A DNA stretch of 5,249 bases from Actinomycetota bacterium (GTDB lineage: Bacteria; Actinomycetota; Acidimicrobiia; Acidimicrobiales; Microtrichaceae), in assembly GCA_018268735.1 (NCBI GenBank), contig JAFDWA010000151.1, positions 1 through 5,249 on the forward strand, in the 5' to 3' direction. Each line of letters begins with the position of its first letter. Within the stretch, counting starts at the first letter, position 1. The position numbers were made by a program, and so were the translations under genes. Shown piece by piece: positions 1 through 4,887 of this stretch. Under the pieces are notes generated by a model that saw only the letters and a program-made list of their open reading frames with translations, made no database searches and was not told where the DNA came from.

Positions 1-121
1 GGCCGATCCGCTTCGTGACCAGACCCACCTCCGCCGGACCGACAGAGTGGAAGCTCCGCAGCACGACCGTCACGACGGCCAACGCCAGGAACGTCACGAC
101 GACCAGCACCACCATCGCCAT
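1..121 (-). CDS. SPFH/band-7 (flotillin-like) membrane protein, N-terminal fragment
   Basis: Only the first 40 codons are in the window; the gene continues past the left edge. The translation starts MAMVVLVVVTFLALAVVTVV, one hydrophobic N-terminal segment (about residues 3-21), followed by SVGPAEVGLVTKRIG. That layout, a single membrane anchor followed by a 'P.xEVGLVxKxxG' strand, is typical of the start of SPFH/band-7 proteins such as flotillins and QmcA-like proteins, which form membrane-associated oligomers. The ATG at 121 is preceded by GGGAGGTGG (rc of 128-136), with GGAGG 9 nt before the start, which favours it over the in-frame ATG at 115. It lies 99 bp downstream of the 254-aa gene on the same strand, with two small inverted repeats between them. 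The family call rests on a short stretch, so it is moderate; a generic single-pass membrane protein is the alternative. Confidence 0.6.
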   Translation of the reverse strand, partial: MAMVVLVVVTFLALAVVTVVLRSFHSVGPAEVGLVTKRIG

Positions 122-127
122 GGGACA

Positions 128-136
128 CCACCTCCC
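128..136 (-). promoter_or_regulatory. Strong Shine-Dalgarno of the SPFH gene
   Basis: The minus strand reads GGGAGGTGG, with the GGAGG core (131-135) 9 nt from the ATG at 121. This decides the start between two close in-frame ATGs. Confidence 0.75.
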
Positions 137-139
137 GGA

Positions 140-153
140 CCCGAGCGCTCGGG
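140..153. repeat. 14-bp perfect palindrome upstream of the SPFH gene
   Basis: CCCGAGCGCTCGGG is perfectly self-complementary with no spacer. It lies just upstream of the SPFH ribosome binding site, in the expected 5' leader or promoter-proximal zone. It could be an operator for a dimeric regulator or a leader hairpin. Chance palindromes of this kind are less rare in GC-rich DNA, so function is uncertain. Confidence 0.4.
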
Positions 154-191
154 CCCCTCGATCCGACACGGACGCCGGACCCTCCTGGGGA

Positions 192-208
192 GCAGCGTAC
201 GACGCTGC
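192..208 (-). terminator. Possible terminator hairpin after the 254-aa gene
   Basis: GCAGCGT-ACG-ACGCTGC is a perfect 7-bp stem with a 3-nt loop, beginning 12 nt after the TGA of the minus-strand 254-aa gene. No T-tract follows, which is common for actinobacterial terminators but leaves the call weak. If it does not terminate, the SPFH gene 99 bp downstream would be co-transcribed. Confidence 0.35.
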
Positions 209-220
209 GCTCACGCCCGG

Positions 221-985
221 TCACAGCGCGGGCGGGAACACCTCGACACCGCCGATGGTCGCCCAGCCCAGTCGCAGTCGTCCCGGGCGCAGGTCTCCGG
301 CGACATCGGCGTCCACCCGGGAGGTCCGGTACACGGCCGGTTCGAGCTCAGGTGCACCCGGCGTGCCCACGATGGAGCCGATCCGCACCGTCGAGTGCAC
401 CGCCAGTCGCTCGTGGAGCCACGTGTCGTGGTCGTAGGCGGCACCGACGAAGAGGCCGCCACGGGGGTTGAACACGTCGTCGATCACCCGGAACGTGCCG
501 TGCCCGCCTGTGGCGCGCAGCACGAGCTGGCGGGCGCACACATCGGAGCGACGTCCCCGATCAGCAGCCCCCCTGACGTCCTCGGGCCGGAACAGGCCGA
601 GGACGACCTCGGTGCCGTCAGGAAGGTCGCCGAGATCCAGTCGCGACTCGTCCACGGAGGCGTCCACGAGGTCAGCGGTCGCTGCTGCACGTCGCAGCGA
701 GGCGAGGCGGTGCCGCTGGTCCGCCCCGAGCGATTCGAGCAGCCCGTCGTCGCCCAGCAGGCGCTCGAGCACCGCCCACTGCTGGATCGGCTCGAGGCGG
801 TCGAAGACCGTTCGGGCGATCGCGAGCTGCTCCCGACGCGGGATGGCATCGAGCGCCGACACGAGCGAGGCGACGTCGGCGGTGTCGTCGGCGACGAACC
901 GCTCGATCTCGCGGTGGATCTCCTGGGCGAGCTCGAGCTCACGCGGGGCGACCGCGTCCGAGCCGTCGGGCTCATCGTCGCTCAT
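221..985 (-). CDS. Uncharacterised 254-aa protein, helical N-terminal half and strand-rich C-terminal half
   Basis: I do not recognise this family. From the ATG at 985 the protein is 254 aa and soluble, with no signal peptide or membrane segment. Residues 1-14 are acidic and probably disordered. Residues about 15-105 look helical and amphipathic (PRELELAQEIHREIERF, then a segment around RREQLAIARTVFDRLEPIQQ). Residues about 115-254 alternate short strands and turns, including LPDGTEVVLGLFRPEDV (121-137) and a His/Asp/Trp-rich patch GAAYDHDTWLHERL (181-194). There is one cysteine (C150). Codon positions are strongly GC3-biased, supporting real coding. An in-frame GTG at 994 would add three residues, but the TAGCGT box lies 7 nt before 985, fitting a leaderless message from the ATG; neither start has a Shine-Dalgarno. 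It diverges from the DprE2-like gene and precedes the SPFH gene on the same strand. Confidence 0.8.
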   Translation of the reverse strand: MSDDEPDGSDAVAPRELELAQEIHREIERFVADDTADVASLVSALDAIPRREQLAIARTVFDRLEPIQQWAVLERLLGDDGLLESLGADQRHRLASLRRAAATADLVDASVDESRLDLGDLPDGTEVVLGLFRPEDVRGAADRGRRSDVCARQLVLRATGGHGTFRVIDDVFNPRGGLFVGAAYDHDTWLHERLAVHSTVRIGSIVGTPGAPELEPAVYRTSRVDADVAGDLRPGRLRLGWATIGGVEVFPPAL

Positions 986-992
986 GTGGCGC

Positions 993-998
993 ACGCTA
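993..998 (-). promoter_or_regulatory. -10 box for leaderless transcription of the 254-aa gene
   Basis: The minus strand reads TAGCGT (TAnnnT type) with 7 nt to the ATG at 985, the spacing expected when transcription starts at the start codon. No clear -35 hexamer is seen. It overlaps the plus-strand -10 box by the two bases TA at 997-998. Confidence 0.5.
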
Positions 999-1002
999 CC
1001 GT
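997..1002 (+). promoter_or_regulatory. -10 box for leaderless transcription of the DprE2-like gene
   Basis: TACCGT (TAnnnT type) ends 6 nt before the GTG at 1009. No Shine-Dalgarno is present upstream of that GTG, so a leaderless transcript is the simplest reading. It shares bases 997-998 with the opposing -10 box. Confidence 0.5.
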
Positions 1003-1008
1003 TCGGCC

Positions 1009-1803
1009 GTGACGACTCCGGACCGGATCACCACGCCGATCTCCCCCGACTCGCGCACGCTGAGGACAGCGCTGCTGCTCGGAGCGACGAGCGACATCGG
1101 CATCGCCGTGCTGGCCGAGCTCGTCGAGCACGGACTCGAGCGTGCGGTGCTCGCTGCCAGGGATCCCGACGCGGCCGAGCAGCTCGTGCTCGACGCAGCA
1201 CCGACGCTCCGCGTCGACGCGCTCGCCTGGGACGCGCTCGAGGTCGAGGGGCACCGGGCGTTCGTCGAGCGCGCCGCCGAGGTGCTCGGCGGGATCGACG
1301 TCGTGATCTGCGCGGTCGGGCTCCTGGGCCACCACGCGGGCCGGTCGATGGGTCCGGTCGACGTCGAGCACATGGTGCGCACGAACTTCGCCGGTCCGGC
1401 GGCGATGCTCGCAGCCGTGGGCCAGCACCTCGCGCCACGTCGCCACGGGACGATCGTCGTGCTCTCGTCGGTCGCCGGGGTCCGCGCACGACGGTCGAAC
1501 TACGTCTACGGCTCCTCGAAGGCAGGCCTCGACGCGTTCGCGCAAGGGCTCGGCGACGCGCTGGTCGGCACCGGTGTCCGCTGCGTGGTCGTCCGACCGG
1601 GCTTCGTGCGGTCGCGCATGACCCACGGGCTCGACCCGGCACCGTTCAGCACCGACCCCGCAACGGTCGCTCGGGCGACGGTGGCGGCACTTCACCGGCC
1701 GGGGCAGGAGGTGGTCACGGTGCCTCGCGTGCTCGGACCGGCGTTCGCTGTGCTCCGAGCAGCGCCGAGATCGCTGTGGCGACGGGTCGCTGGTGACCGT
1801 TGA
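1009..1803 (+). CDS. dprE2: DprE2-like short-chain dehydrogenase (decaprenylphosphoryl-2-keto-ribose reductase family)
   Basis: A 264-aa classical SDR. Visible motifs: the nucleotide-binding LLLGATSDIG (glycines 25 and 31), D97 before CAVG (101-104, in place of NNAG), N126, the catalytic S154 in SSVAG, and Y167xxxK171 within YVYGSSKAGLD. From memory of the family, mycobacterial DprE2 (about 254 aa) has the same landmarks in the same order: LLLGGTSEIG, a GLLG segment, SSAAG-RVRR, FVYGSTKAGLDG, RPG-VR-RM and a C-terminal R-PRS--R. DprE2 uses NADH to reduce the keto intermediate made by DprE1, giving decaprenylphosphoryl-arabinose for cell-wall arabinan. The GTG at 1009 gives about 18 polar residues before the first strand; no better start with a ribosome site is seen. 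DprE1 is not in the window, so substrate specificity is inferred; another SDR with a related polyprenyl-sugar substrate is possible. Confidence 0.8.
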   Translation: MTTPDRITTPISPDSRTLRTALLLGATSDIGIAVLAELVEHGLERAVLAARDPDAAEQLVLDAAPTLRVDALAWDALEVEGHRAFVERAAEVLGGIDVVICAVGLLGHHAGRSMGPVDVEHMVRTNFAGPAAMLAAVGQHLAPRRHGTIVVLSSVAGVRARRSNYVYGSSKAGLDAFAQGLGDALVGTGVRCVVVRPGFVRSRMTHGLDPAPFSTDPATVARATVAALHRPGQEVVTVPRVLGPAFAVLRAAPRSLWRRVAGDR

Positions 1804-1818
1804 CCGACGGGCCGGTCA
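1801..1818. terminator. Possible bidirectional terminator between convergent genes
   Basis: TGACCG-acgggc-CGGTCA is a perfect 6-bp inverted repeat with a 6-nt loop. The left arm begins with the TGA of the plus-strand reductase and the right arm ends with the reverse complement of the msrB TGA. It lies exactly between convergent genes, where a shared terminator would be expected. The stem is short and lacks a T-tract, so the call is tentative. Confidence 0.35.
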
Positions 1819-2256
1819 GCTCGTCTCGGATCGGTCGAGGTCGAGCGACGCGCTGTTCATGCAGTAGCGCAGACCGGTCGGACGTGGGCCGTCGTCGAAC
1901 ACGTGACCGAGGTGCGCCCCGCACTTCGCACAGCGGGCCTCGATGCGCACCATCCCGTGGGAGCCGTCACGGACCTCCACGATCGCGTCAGCAGACACCG
2001 GCTCCCAGAAGCTCGGCCACCCCGACCCGGACTCGTACTTGGTGTCGCTGCGGAACAGGGGTGCGTCGCAGGCGATGCAGCGGTACGTGCCGTCGTCGTG
2101 GCAATCCCAGTACGCACCCGTGAAGGCCTGCTCGGTCCCGGCTTCCTGGGTCACGTGCCACTGCAGCGGCGTGAGCCGATCCTTCAGGCCGGCGAGATCA
2201 CCAGACCCACCGCCTCGTGGTGCTGTGCTCTCATGATCGTGGTCCGTCGTCGTCAT
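1816..2256 (-). CDS. msrB: Peptide-methionine (R)-S-oxide reductase MsrB
   Basis: A 146-aa cytoplasmic MsrB, the usual single-domain length. It reduces the R-epimer of methionine sulfoxide in proteins. Seen in order: [17 protein letters not shown] (28-47), structural zinc motif C60xxC63, GWPSFWEPV (79-87), second zinc motif C109xxC112, [10 protein letters not shown] (115-124), and catalytic C132 in RYCMNSASL. Many MsrBs carry the resolving cysteine in the SGCGWPSF segment; here that position is S78, so this is a one-cysteine type at that site, with an extra C52 in YWDCHDDG as a possible alternative partner. The N-terminal 20 residues are polar and His/Asp-rich (DHDHE) and outside the conserved fold. 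The ATG at 2256 overlaps the stop of the upstream protease gene as ATGA, and GAGG (rc of 2262-2265) lies 5 nt before it, so translation is probably coupled. The frame stays open upstream, but the homology and the ATGA fix this start. Confidence 0.95.
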   Translation of the reverse strand: MTTTDHDHESTAPRGGGSGDLAGLKDRLTPLQWHVTQEAGTEQAFTGAYWDCHDDGTYRCIACDAPLFRSDTKYESGSGWPSFWEPVSADAIVEVRDGSHGMVRIEARCAKCGAHLGHVFDDGPRPTGLRYCMNSASLDLDRSETS

Positions 2257-2267
2257 CGGTGCCTCAC
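2253..2267 (-). promoter_or_regulatory. ATGA stop/start overlap and msrB ribosome binding site
   Basis: The minus strand reads TGTGAGGCACCGATGA at this point: the msrB Shine-Dalgarno (GAGG) lies inside the last codons of the protease gene (PVRHR) and the ATG of msrB shares bases with the protease TGA. This is the classic arrangement for termination-reinitiation. Confidence 0.8.
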
Positions 2268-3518
2268 AGGTGGTTCCCAGTGCTGGATCGGGGCGTGCGG
2301 CGGCGTCGGCGGCGACACCGGCGCGCTCCCTGACGGCGCGCTCCCGGACGGCGCGCTCCCTGACGGCTCGCTCCCGGGTAGCGCGCCGCGGCGACGATCG
2401 AGACGACCCACCGTGATCGCCCGACTGATCCCGTCGGGCGTCAGCAGCCCGACGAGGCGACCACCGTCCAGGACCAGAGCGAGGCCACCGGACTGCATCC
2501 GCAACCGGTCGAGCACACCGGTCAGCTGCTCGGTCGGCGTGGCTGTCGGCACGCTCGCAGCGGGCAGCATCACGTCGCCGACCGTCGTCGTGGACCAGCG
2601 CTCCGCCGGAAGGCGCTGGATCTGGGCCATCGTGAGGACACCTGCGACCCCGTCGTTCCAGTCGAGGACCGGGAGCACCGTCTGGGTGGTGCCGTGCAGC
2701 GGTCCCTCCACCGCTGCAGCCACCGTCATCCATGTCCGAACAGACCGGGGATCTCGCTCCATCGCCTCTGACACCGACATCGTGCCGAGCGCCGCTTCAC
2801 CCGCGTAGCGCGCCTCCTCCATCCGCGCGGCGTTCAACAGGAACCAGCCGATGAAGGCGGTCCACAGGCCGGTCAGGCTGCCGAGGACGAACACCTCCGC
2901 GAACCCCGCCGCCACGATGAGCAGCGCGACCACCCGACCTGTCCTCGCAGCCCAGATCTTCGCTTCGAGACGGTCACCTCGGACCATCCAGATCAACGCA
3001 GCGAGCACGCGACCACCGTCGAGCGGTGCTCCGGGCAGGAGGTTGAACACACCGAGGAACGCGTTCACCAGGCCGAGCCACATGAGCGCAGCGAGGTAGA
3101 GGCGAGGGACGTCGAGACGGCCGAGTCCGATCGCTGCACCGACGGAGACCGCCGCCACCAGGAAGCTCATCGCCGGGCCGGCCAGTGCGATCCGCAGCTC
3201 GGCCGAGGCCTTGGTCGCATCGGAGTTGAGGCGGGCGACACCGCCGAACATCCACAGCGTGATCCCCTCGACCTCGATGCCGTTGCGGCGGGCGACCACC
3301 GAGTGGCCCAGCTCGTGGGCGAGGAGCGAGCCGATGAAGAACAGGGCACCGAGCGTCGCGACCGACCAGTACGCCACCGGCGAGAGACCCGGCTCTGCAT
3401 CCGGGAGCACCGACGCGGCGAGGATCCAGGCGAGCATCGCGCCGAAGAGCAGGACGCCGAGATCGAACGCGATCTCGACACCGAGGATCCGTCCCAGTCG
3501 TATGCCTGCCGTGCGCAT
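2253..3518 (-). CDS. Site-2 protease family protein (peptidase M50B) with two CBS domains
   Basis: A 421-aa polytopic membrane zinc protease that cuts membrane-embedded substrates such as anti-sigma factors; the substrate here is unknown. Zinc ligands are in H68ELGH72 and the second conserved motif is N159[11 protein letters not shown]170 (third ligand D167); GPAMS (114-118) is the usual intervening motif. Likely membrane segments: 18-38, 50-72, 112-132, 140-163, 196-213 and 217-231. CBS domain 1 spans about 247-305 and CBS 2 about 311-370, suggesting control by an adenine nucleotide or similar ligand. This architecture matches the CBS-fused group that includes mycobacterial Rip3. The tail (382-400) is a GSAPS repeat ending in PVRHR. 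The ATG at 3518 is preferred because GAGGA lies 6 nt upstream; the in-frame TTG at 3566 sits only 3 nt after a -10 box, so it falls at or before the likely transcription start. Its stop overlaps msrB, giving a two-gene operon. Confidence 0.93.
   Translation of the reverse strand: MRTAGIRLGRILGVEIAFDLGVLLFGAMLAWILAASVLPDAEPGLSPVAYWSVATLGALFFIGSLLAHELGHSVVARRNGIEVEGITLWMFGGVARLNSDATKASAELRIALAGPAMSFLVAAVSVGAAIGLGRLDVPRLYLAALMWLGLVNAFLGVFNLLPGAPLDGGRVLAALIWMVRGDRLEAKIWAARTGRVVALLIVAAGFAEVFVLGSLTGLWTAFIGWFLLNAARMEEARYAGEAALGTMSVSEAMERDPRSVRTWMTVAAAVEGPLHGTTQTVLPVLDWNDGVAGVLTMAQIQRLPAERWSTTTVGDVMLPAASVPTATPTEQLTGVLDRLRMQSGGLALVLDGGRLVGLLTPDGISRAITVGRLDRRRGALPGSEPSGSAPSGSAPSGSAPVSPPTPPHAPIQHWEPPVRHR
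2323..2382 (-). repeat. Four tandem 15-bp units coding the protease C-terminal tail
   Basis: Four adjacent 15-bp units (2323-2337, 2338-2352, 2353-2367, 2368-2382), plus-strand type GCGCTCCCTGACGGC. Units 1 and 3 are identical, unit 2 differs at one base, and unit 4 is more diverged. Because the period is a multiple of three, copy-number changes keep the frame. Read on the minus strand they encode [20 protein letters not shown], a flexible low-complexity linker after the second CBS domain. Confidence 0.85.
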
Positions 3519-3524
3519 CTGGCT

Positions 3525-3529
3525 TCCTC
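3525..3529 (-). promoter_or_regulatory. Shine-Dalgarno of the site-2 protease gene
   Basis: GAGGA on the minus strand, 6 nt before the ATG at 3518. It decides this start over the TTG at 3566. Confidence 0.75.
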
Positions 3530-3569
3530 GAGGGCCGTCCACCGTGGACGACGCTGTAGGTGTCAACGC

Positions 3570-3575
3570 ACGCTA
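3570..3575 (-). promoter_or_regulatory. Probable -10 box of the protease-msrB operon
   Basis: The minus strand reads TAGCGT within GTAGCGTGCG. A start about 7 nt downstream would give a leader of roughly 45 nt to the ATG at 3518, containing its Shine-Dalgarno. The same 10-mer GTAGCGTGCG is at the promoter of the 254-aa gene. No convincing -35 hexamer is seen 17 bp upstream. Confidence 0.4.
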
Positions 3576-3611
3576 CACAACAGGTGTTCCCGGAGCTCTG
3601 CGGGCGGTCCT

Positions 3612-3635
3612 GGACAGCACTGGCCCCGGACAGCA
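3612..3635 (-). repeat. Direct repeat TGCTGTCC upstream of the protease promoter
   Basis: TGCTGTCC occurs twice on the minus strand (rc of 3612-3619 and 3628-3635), 16 bp start to start, about 37-60 bp upstream of the proposed -10. Such phasing could be a regulator-binding pair or coincidence. Confidence 0.3.
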
Positions 3636-3638
3636 ACA

Positions 3639-3690
3639 GACCCCCGGCCGCAGAGTAGGAGGGAAGGGAAGAACTCTACGGCCAGGGGTC
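3639..3690 (-). ncRNA. Long hairpin with an all-pyrimidine loop: terminator, leader element or small RNA
   Basis: Arms 3639-3656 and 3673-3690 pair over 18 positions with a 16-nt loop (3657-3672). Sixteen pairs are Watson-Crick. The two others are C-A on the plus strand but G-U on the minus strand, so only minus-strand RNA forms an unbroken stem. The minus-strand loop is entirely C and U, TCTTCCCTTCCCTCCT. It lies between the yaaA stop (3782) and the protease promoter, all minus strand. A terminator for yaaA is the plainest reading, although no U-tract follows and the stem begins 91 nt after the stop. The C-rich loop, with CUUCC twice and CCUCC, could also bind purine-rich ribosome sites, as C-rich-loop small RNAs (6C type) do in actinobacteria; I do not claim it is that family. 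Confidence 0.5.
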
Positions 3691-3781
3691 GTTGTGGTTC
3701 CTTTCTAGCGCGGCCCCGACCCGTTCGCACGGTCATCGGCAGGTGAACGAGAGCACACCCACCGACGCGCGGTGAACGTCC
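3691..3781. other. Intergenic segment between yaaA stop and the hairpin, with a GGTGAACG direct repeat
   Basis: No gene is visible here. GGTGAACG occurs at 3742-3749 and 3771-3778, 29 bp apart; it is in the yaaA 3' flank. A TAGAAA string (minus, rc of 3702-3707) lies 12 nt before the hairpin but is a poor -10 match. Confidence 0.3.
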
Positions 3782-4555
3782 TCAGATACGGACGAAGCAG
3801 AGGTCGGTGGTGCCGTCCTGCTCGGTGGTGAGCGAAGGGTCGAGGCGGAATCCGCTCGGATGCGTCCATGCGGCCAGCTCCGCAGGACCGGTGGACGGGT
3901 GCTCGACGAGGTGGCGTGCCAACGCCCCCTTCAACAGCTTGTTCCAGTGCGACACCGCCACCAGATCACCAGCGCTGTTCGGTTCCAGGAAGGTCGCACG
4001 GAGTTGCGGCACCCCGACCAGGGCCACAGCGGCGGCGTGCTCTCGCGGCAGGAGGTTCCACACCTGTCGCCCCTCGCATCGCTCGCGCAGCGTGTCGGTC
4101 AACGGTTCGCGCCACCAGCTCGACAGCCGACCGAGCCCACCGAGCGAGACGCCCATCTTGAGCTTGTGGTCGGGGATCGGATCCGACGGGACGACGAGCC
4201 CGAACACGCCGGACGGGATCACCAGCATGCTCTCGGCACGCCGACGTGCCGCCGCCGGCAGCGACGCGAGGTCCAGAGCGCCGTACAGGACCCCGGTGAA
4301 CCGTTCGATCGCCGGCATCGTCGGCGCGTCCGCGATGTCCCGGTTCGCCGCTGTGGCCGCTGCCAGCGCGTCTCCCTTGACGCCGAGCAGCTTCGCCCGC
4401 GCCGTGACGTTGGCCCGCATGGCCGAGCGCAGCGCTGCCATGACCCGAAGGCGCTGGTGGTCGAGGTCGATCGCCATCGTCGCCGGTCGCCACGGCGGGC
4501 CGACTCCGCCCGATGCCTTGCCCTCCGAGGGTGGGATCAGGACGAGCGGATCCAC
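3782..4555 (-). CDS. yaaA: YaaA/UPF0246 (DUF328) peroxide stress response protein
   Basis: The protein begins with the family hallmark LVLIPPSEGK (residues 4-13 from the GTG at 4555), followed by an ERFTGVLYGALDL segment (84-96), PSGVFGLVVPSDPIPDHKLKMG (114-135, split by the family around SG-FGL and KMG) and a C-terminal half with SHWNKLLKGALARHL. In E. coli, YaaA limits intracellular iron and oxidative DNA damage under peroxide stress; a related fold binds DNA. From 4555 the length is 257 aa, close to the usual about 258. An in-frame ATG at 4621 would add 22 residues, but that stretch lies before the conserved first strand and has many A/T third positions (8 of 21), unlike the rest of the gene. 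Neither start has a Shine-Dalgarno; a weak TACTCC 6 nt before 4621 keeps the longer form possible. The gene stands 263 bp upstream of the protease operon on the same strand. Confidence 0.92.
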   Translation of the reverse strand: MDPLVLIPPSEGKASGGVGPPWRPATMAIDLDHQRLRVMAALRSAMRANVTARAKLLGVKGDALAAATAANRDIADAPTMPAIERFTGVLYGALDLASLPAAARRRAESMLVIPSGVFGLVVPSDPIPDHKLKMGVSLGGLGRLSSWWREPLTDTLRERCEGRQVWNLLPREHAAAVALVGVPQLRATFLEPNSAGDLVAVSHWNKLLKGALARHLVEHPSTGPAELAAWTHPSGFRLDPSLTTEQDGTTDLCFVRI

Positions 4556-4645
4556 GACCGACCCGAACGGGACAGCTTTCGAAGCACCGGATCTGTGATC
4601 GGTCGGTAGCGGTGCGTCCATGATCCAGGAGTATTGCGCCGCGGT

Positions 4646-4887
4646 TCAGTCGAGGCCGACAACCGTGGCGAGCGCCTCGTCGACGGCTCCGACATGCTCG
4701 ACGAGGACCCGTGTCGCCTCACCCCGAGGCACGGAGAGACTCCAGGACGTCCGCGACGAGACGCATCTCTGTGCGGTCGTCGGCATCGGCCTCGTCGTCC
4801 AACCTGACCGAGAACGCGTGCGCCACGAGCCAGGTGCATCACAGATCGGAGGACGACCCAGCACGGGTTGATGTGCGGTGCAGTCAT
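4646..4887 (-). pseudogene. Decayed small gene of unknown function, frame broken at least once
   Basis: Three consecutive frames on the minus strand each look coding for part of the stretch. From the ATG at 4887: MTAPHINPCWVVLRSVMHL. Then, in another frame (about 4830-4735): LVAHAFSVRLDDEADADDRT followed by EMRLVADVLESL. Then, in a third frame to the TGA at 4646-4648: SVPRGEATRVLVEHVGAVDE followed by ALATVVGLD. GC3 is high in each piece only in that frame, and the joined product reads as one plausible helical protein of about 80 aa. The frame switch near 4735 is the better supported; the one near 4832 is less sure. I do not recognise the family. Its ATG overlaps the stop of the truncated synthetase as ATGA. 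Sequencing indels are an alternative to true decay. Confidence 0.45.

Noticed and set aside
47..1012. Long plus-strand open frame (321 aa) opposite the 254-aa gene
   Set aside because: Composition is that of an antisense shadow in GC-rich DNA (Arg/His/Gly-rich, no recognisable motif), and the minus-strand frame has the better codon pattern and start.
468..1796. Plus-strand open frame of 442 aa
   Set aside because: It spans two oppositely oriented genes and is a run of Ser/Arg-rich low-complexity sequence; the frame at 1009-1803 has complete SDR motifs.
2323..2382. CRISPR-like array
   Set aside because: The units are only 15 bp, directly adjacent without spacers, and encode an in-frame linker.
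2257..2733. N-terminal extension of MsrB in its own frame
   Set aside because: The extension overlaps the CBS region of the protease and reads as repeated RERAV; the ATGA overlap with a ribosome site marks the true start at 2256.
3519..3566. TTG start giving the protease 16 more residues
   Set aside because: The TTG is only 3 nt after the proposed -10 box and has no Shine-Dalgarno, while the ATG at 3518 has GAGGA at ideal spacing.
3657..3662. AGGAGG on the plus strand as a ribosome site for a small gene
   Set aside because: No ATG, GTG or TTG follows within usable distance, and the sequence is the complement of the hairpin loop.
4620..4871. Plus-strand open frame of 83 aa in the decay zone
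   Set aside because: No motif or ribosome site, and the minus strand has better third-position bias in its pieces.
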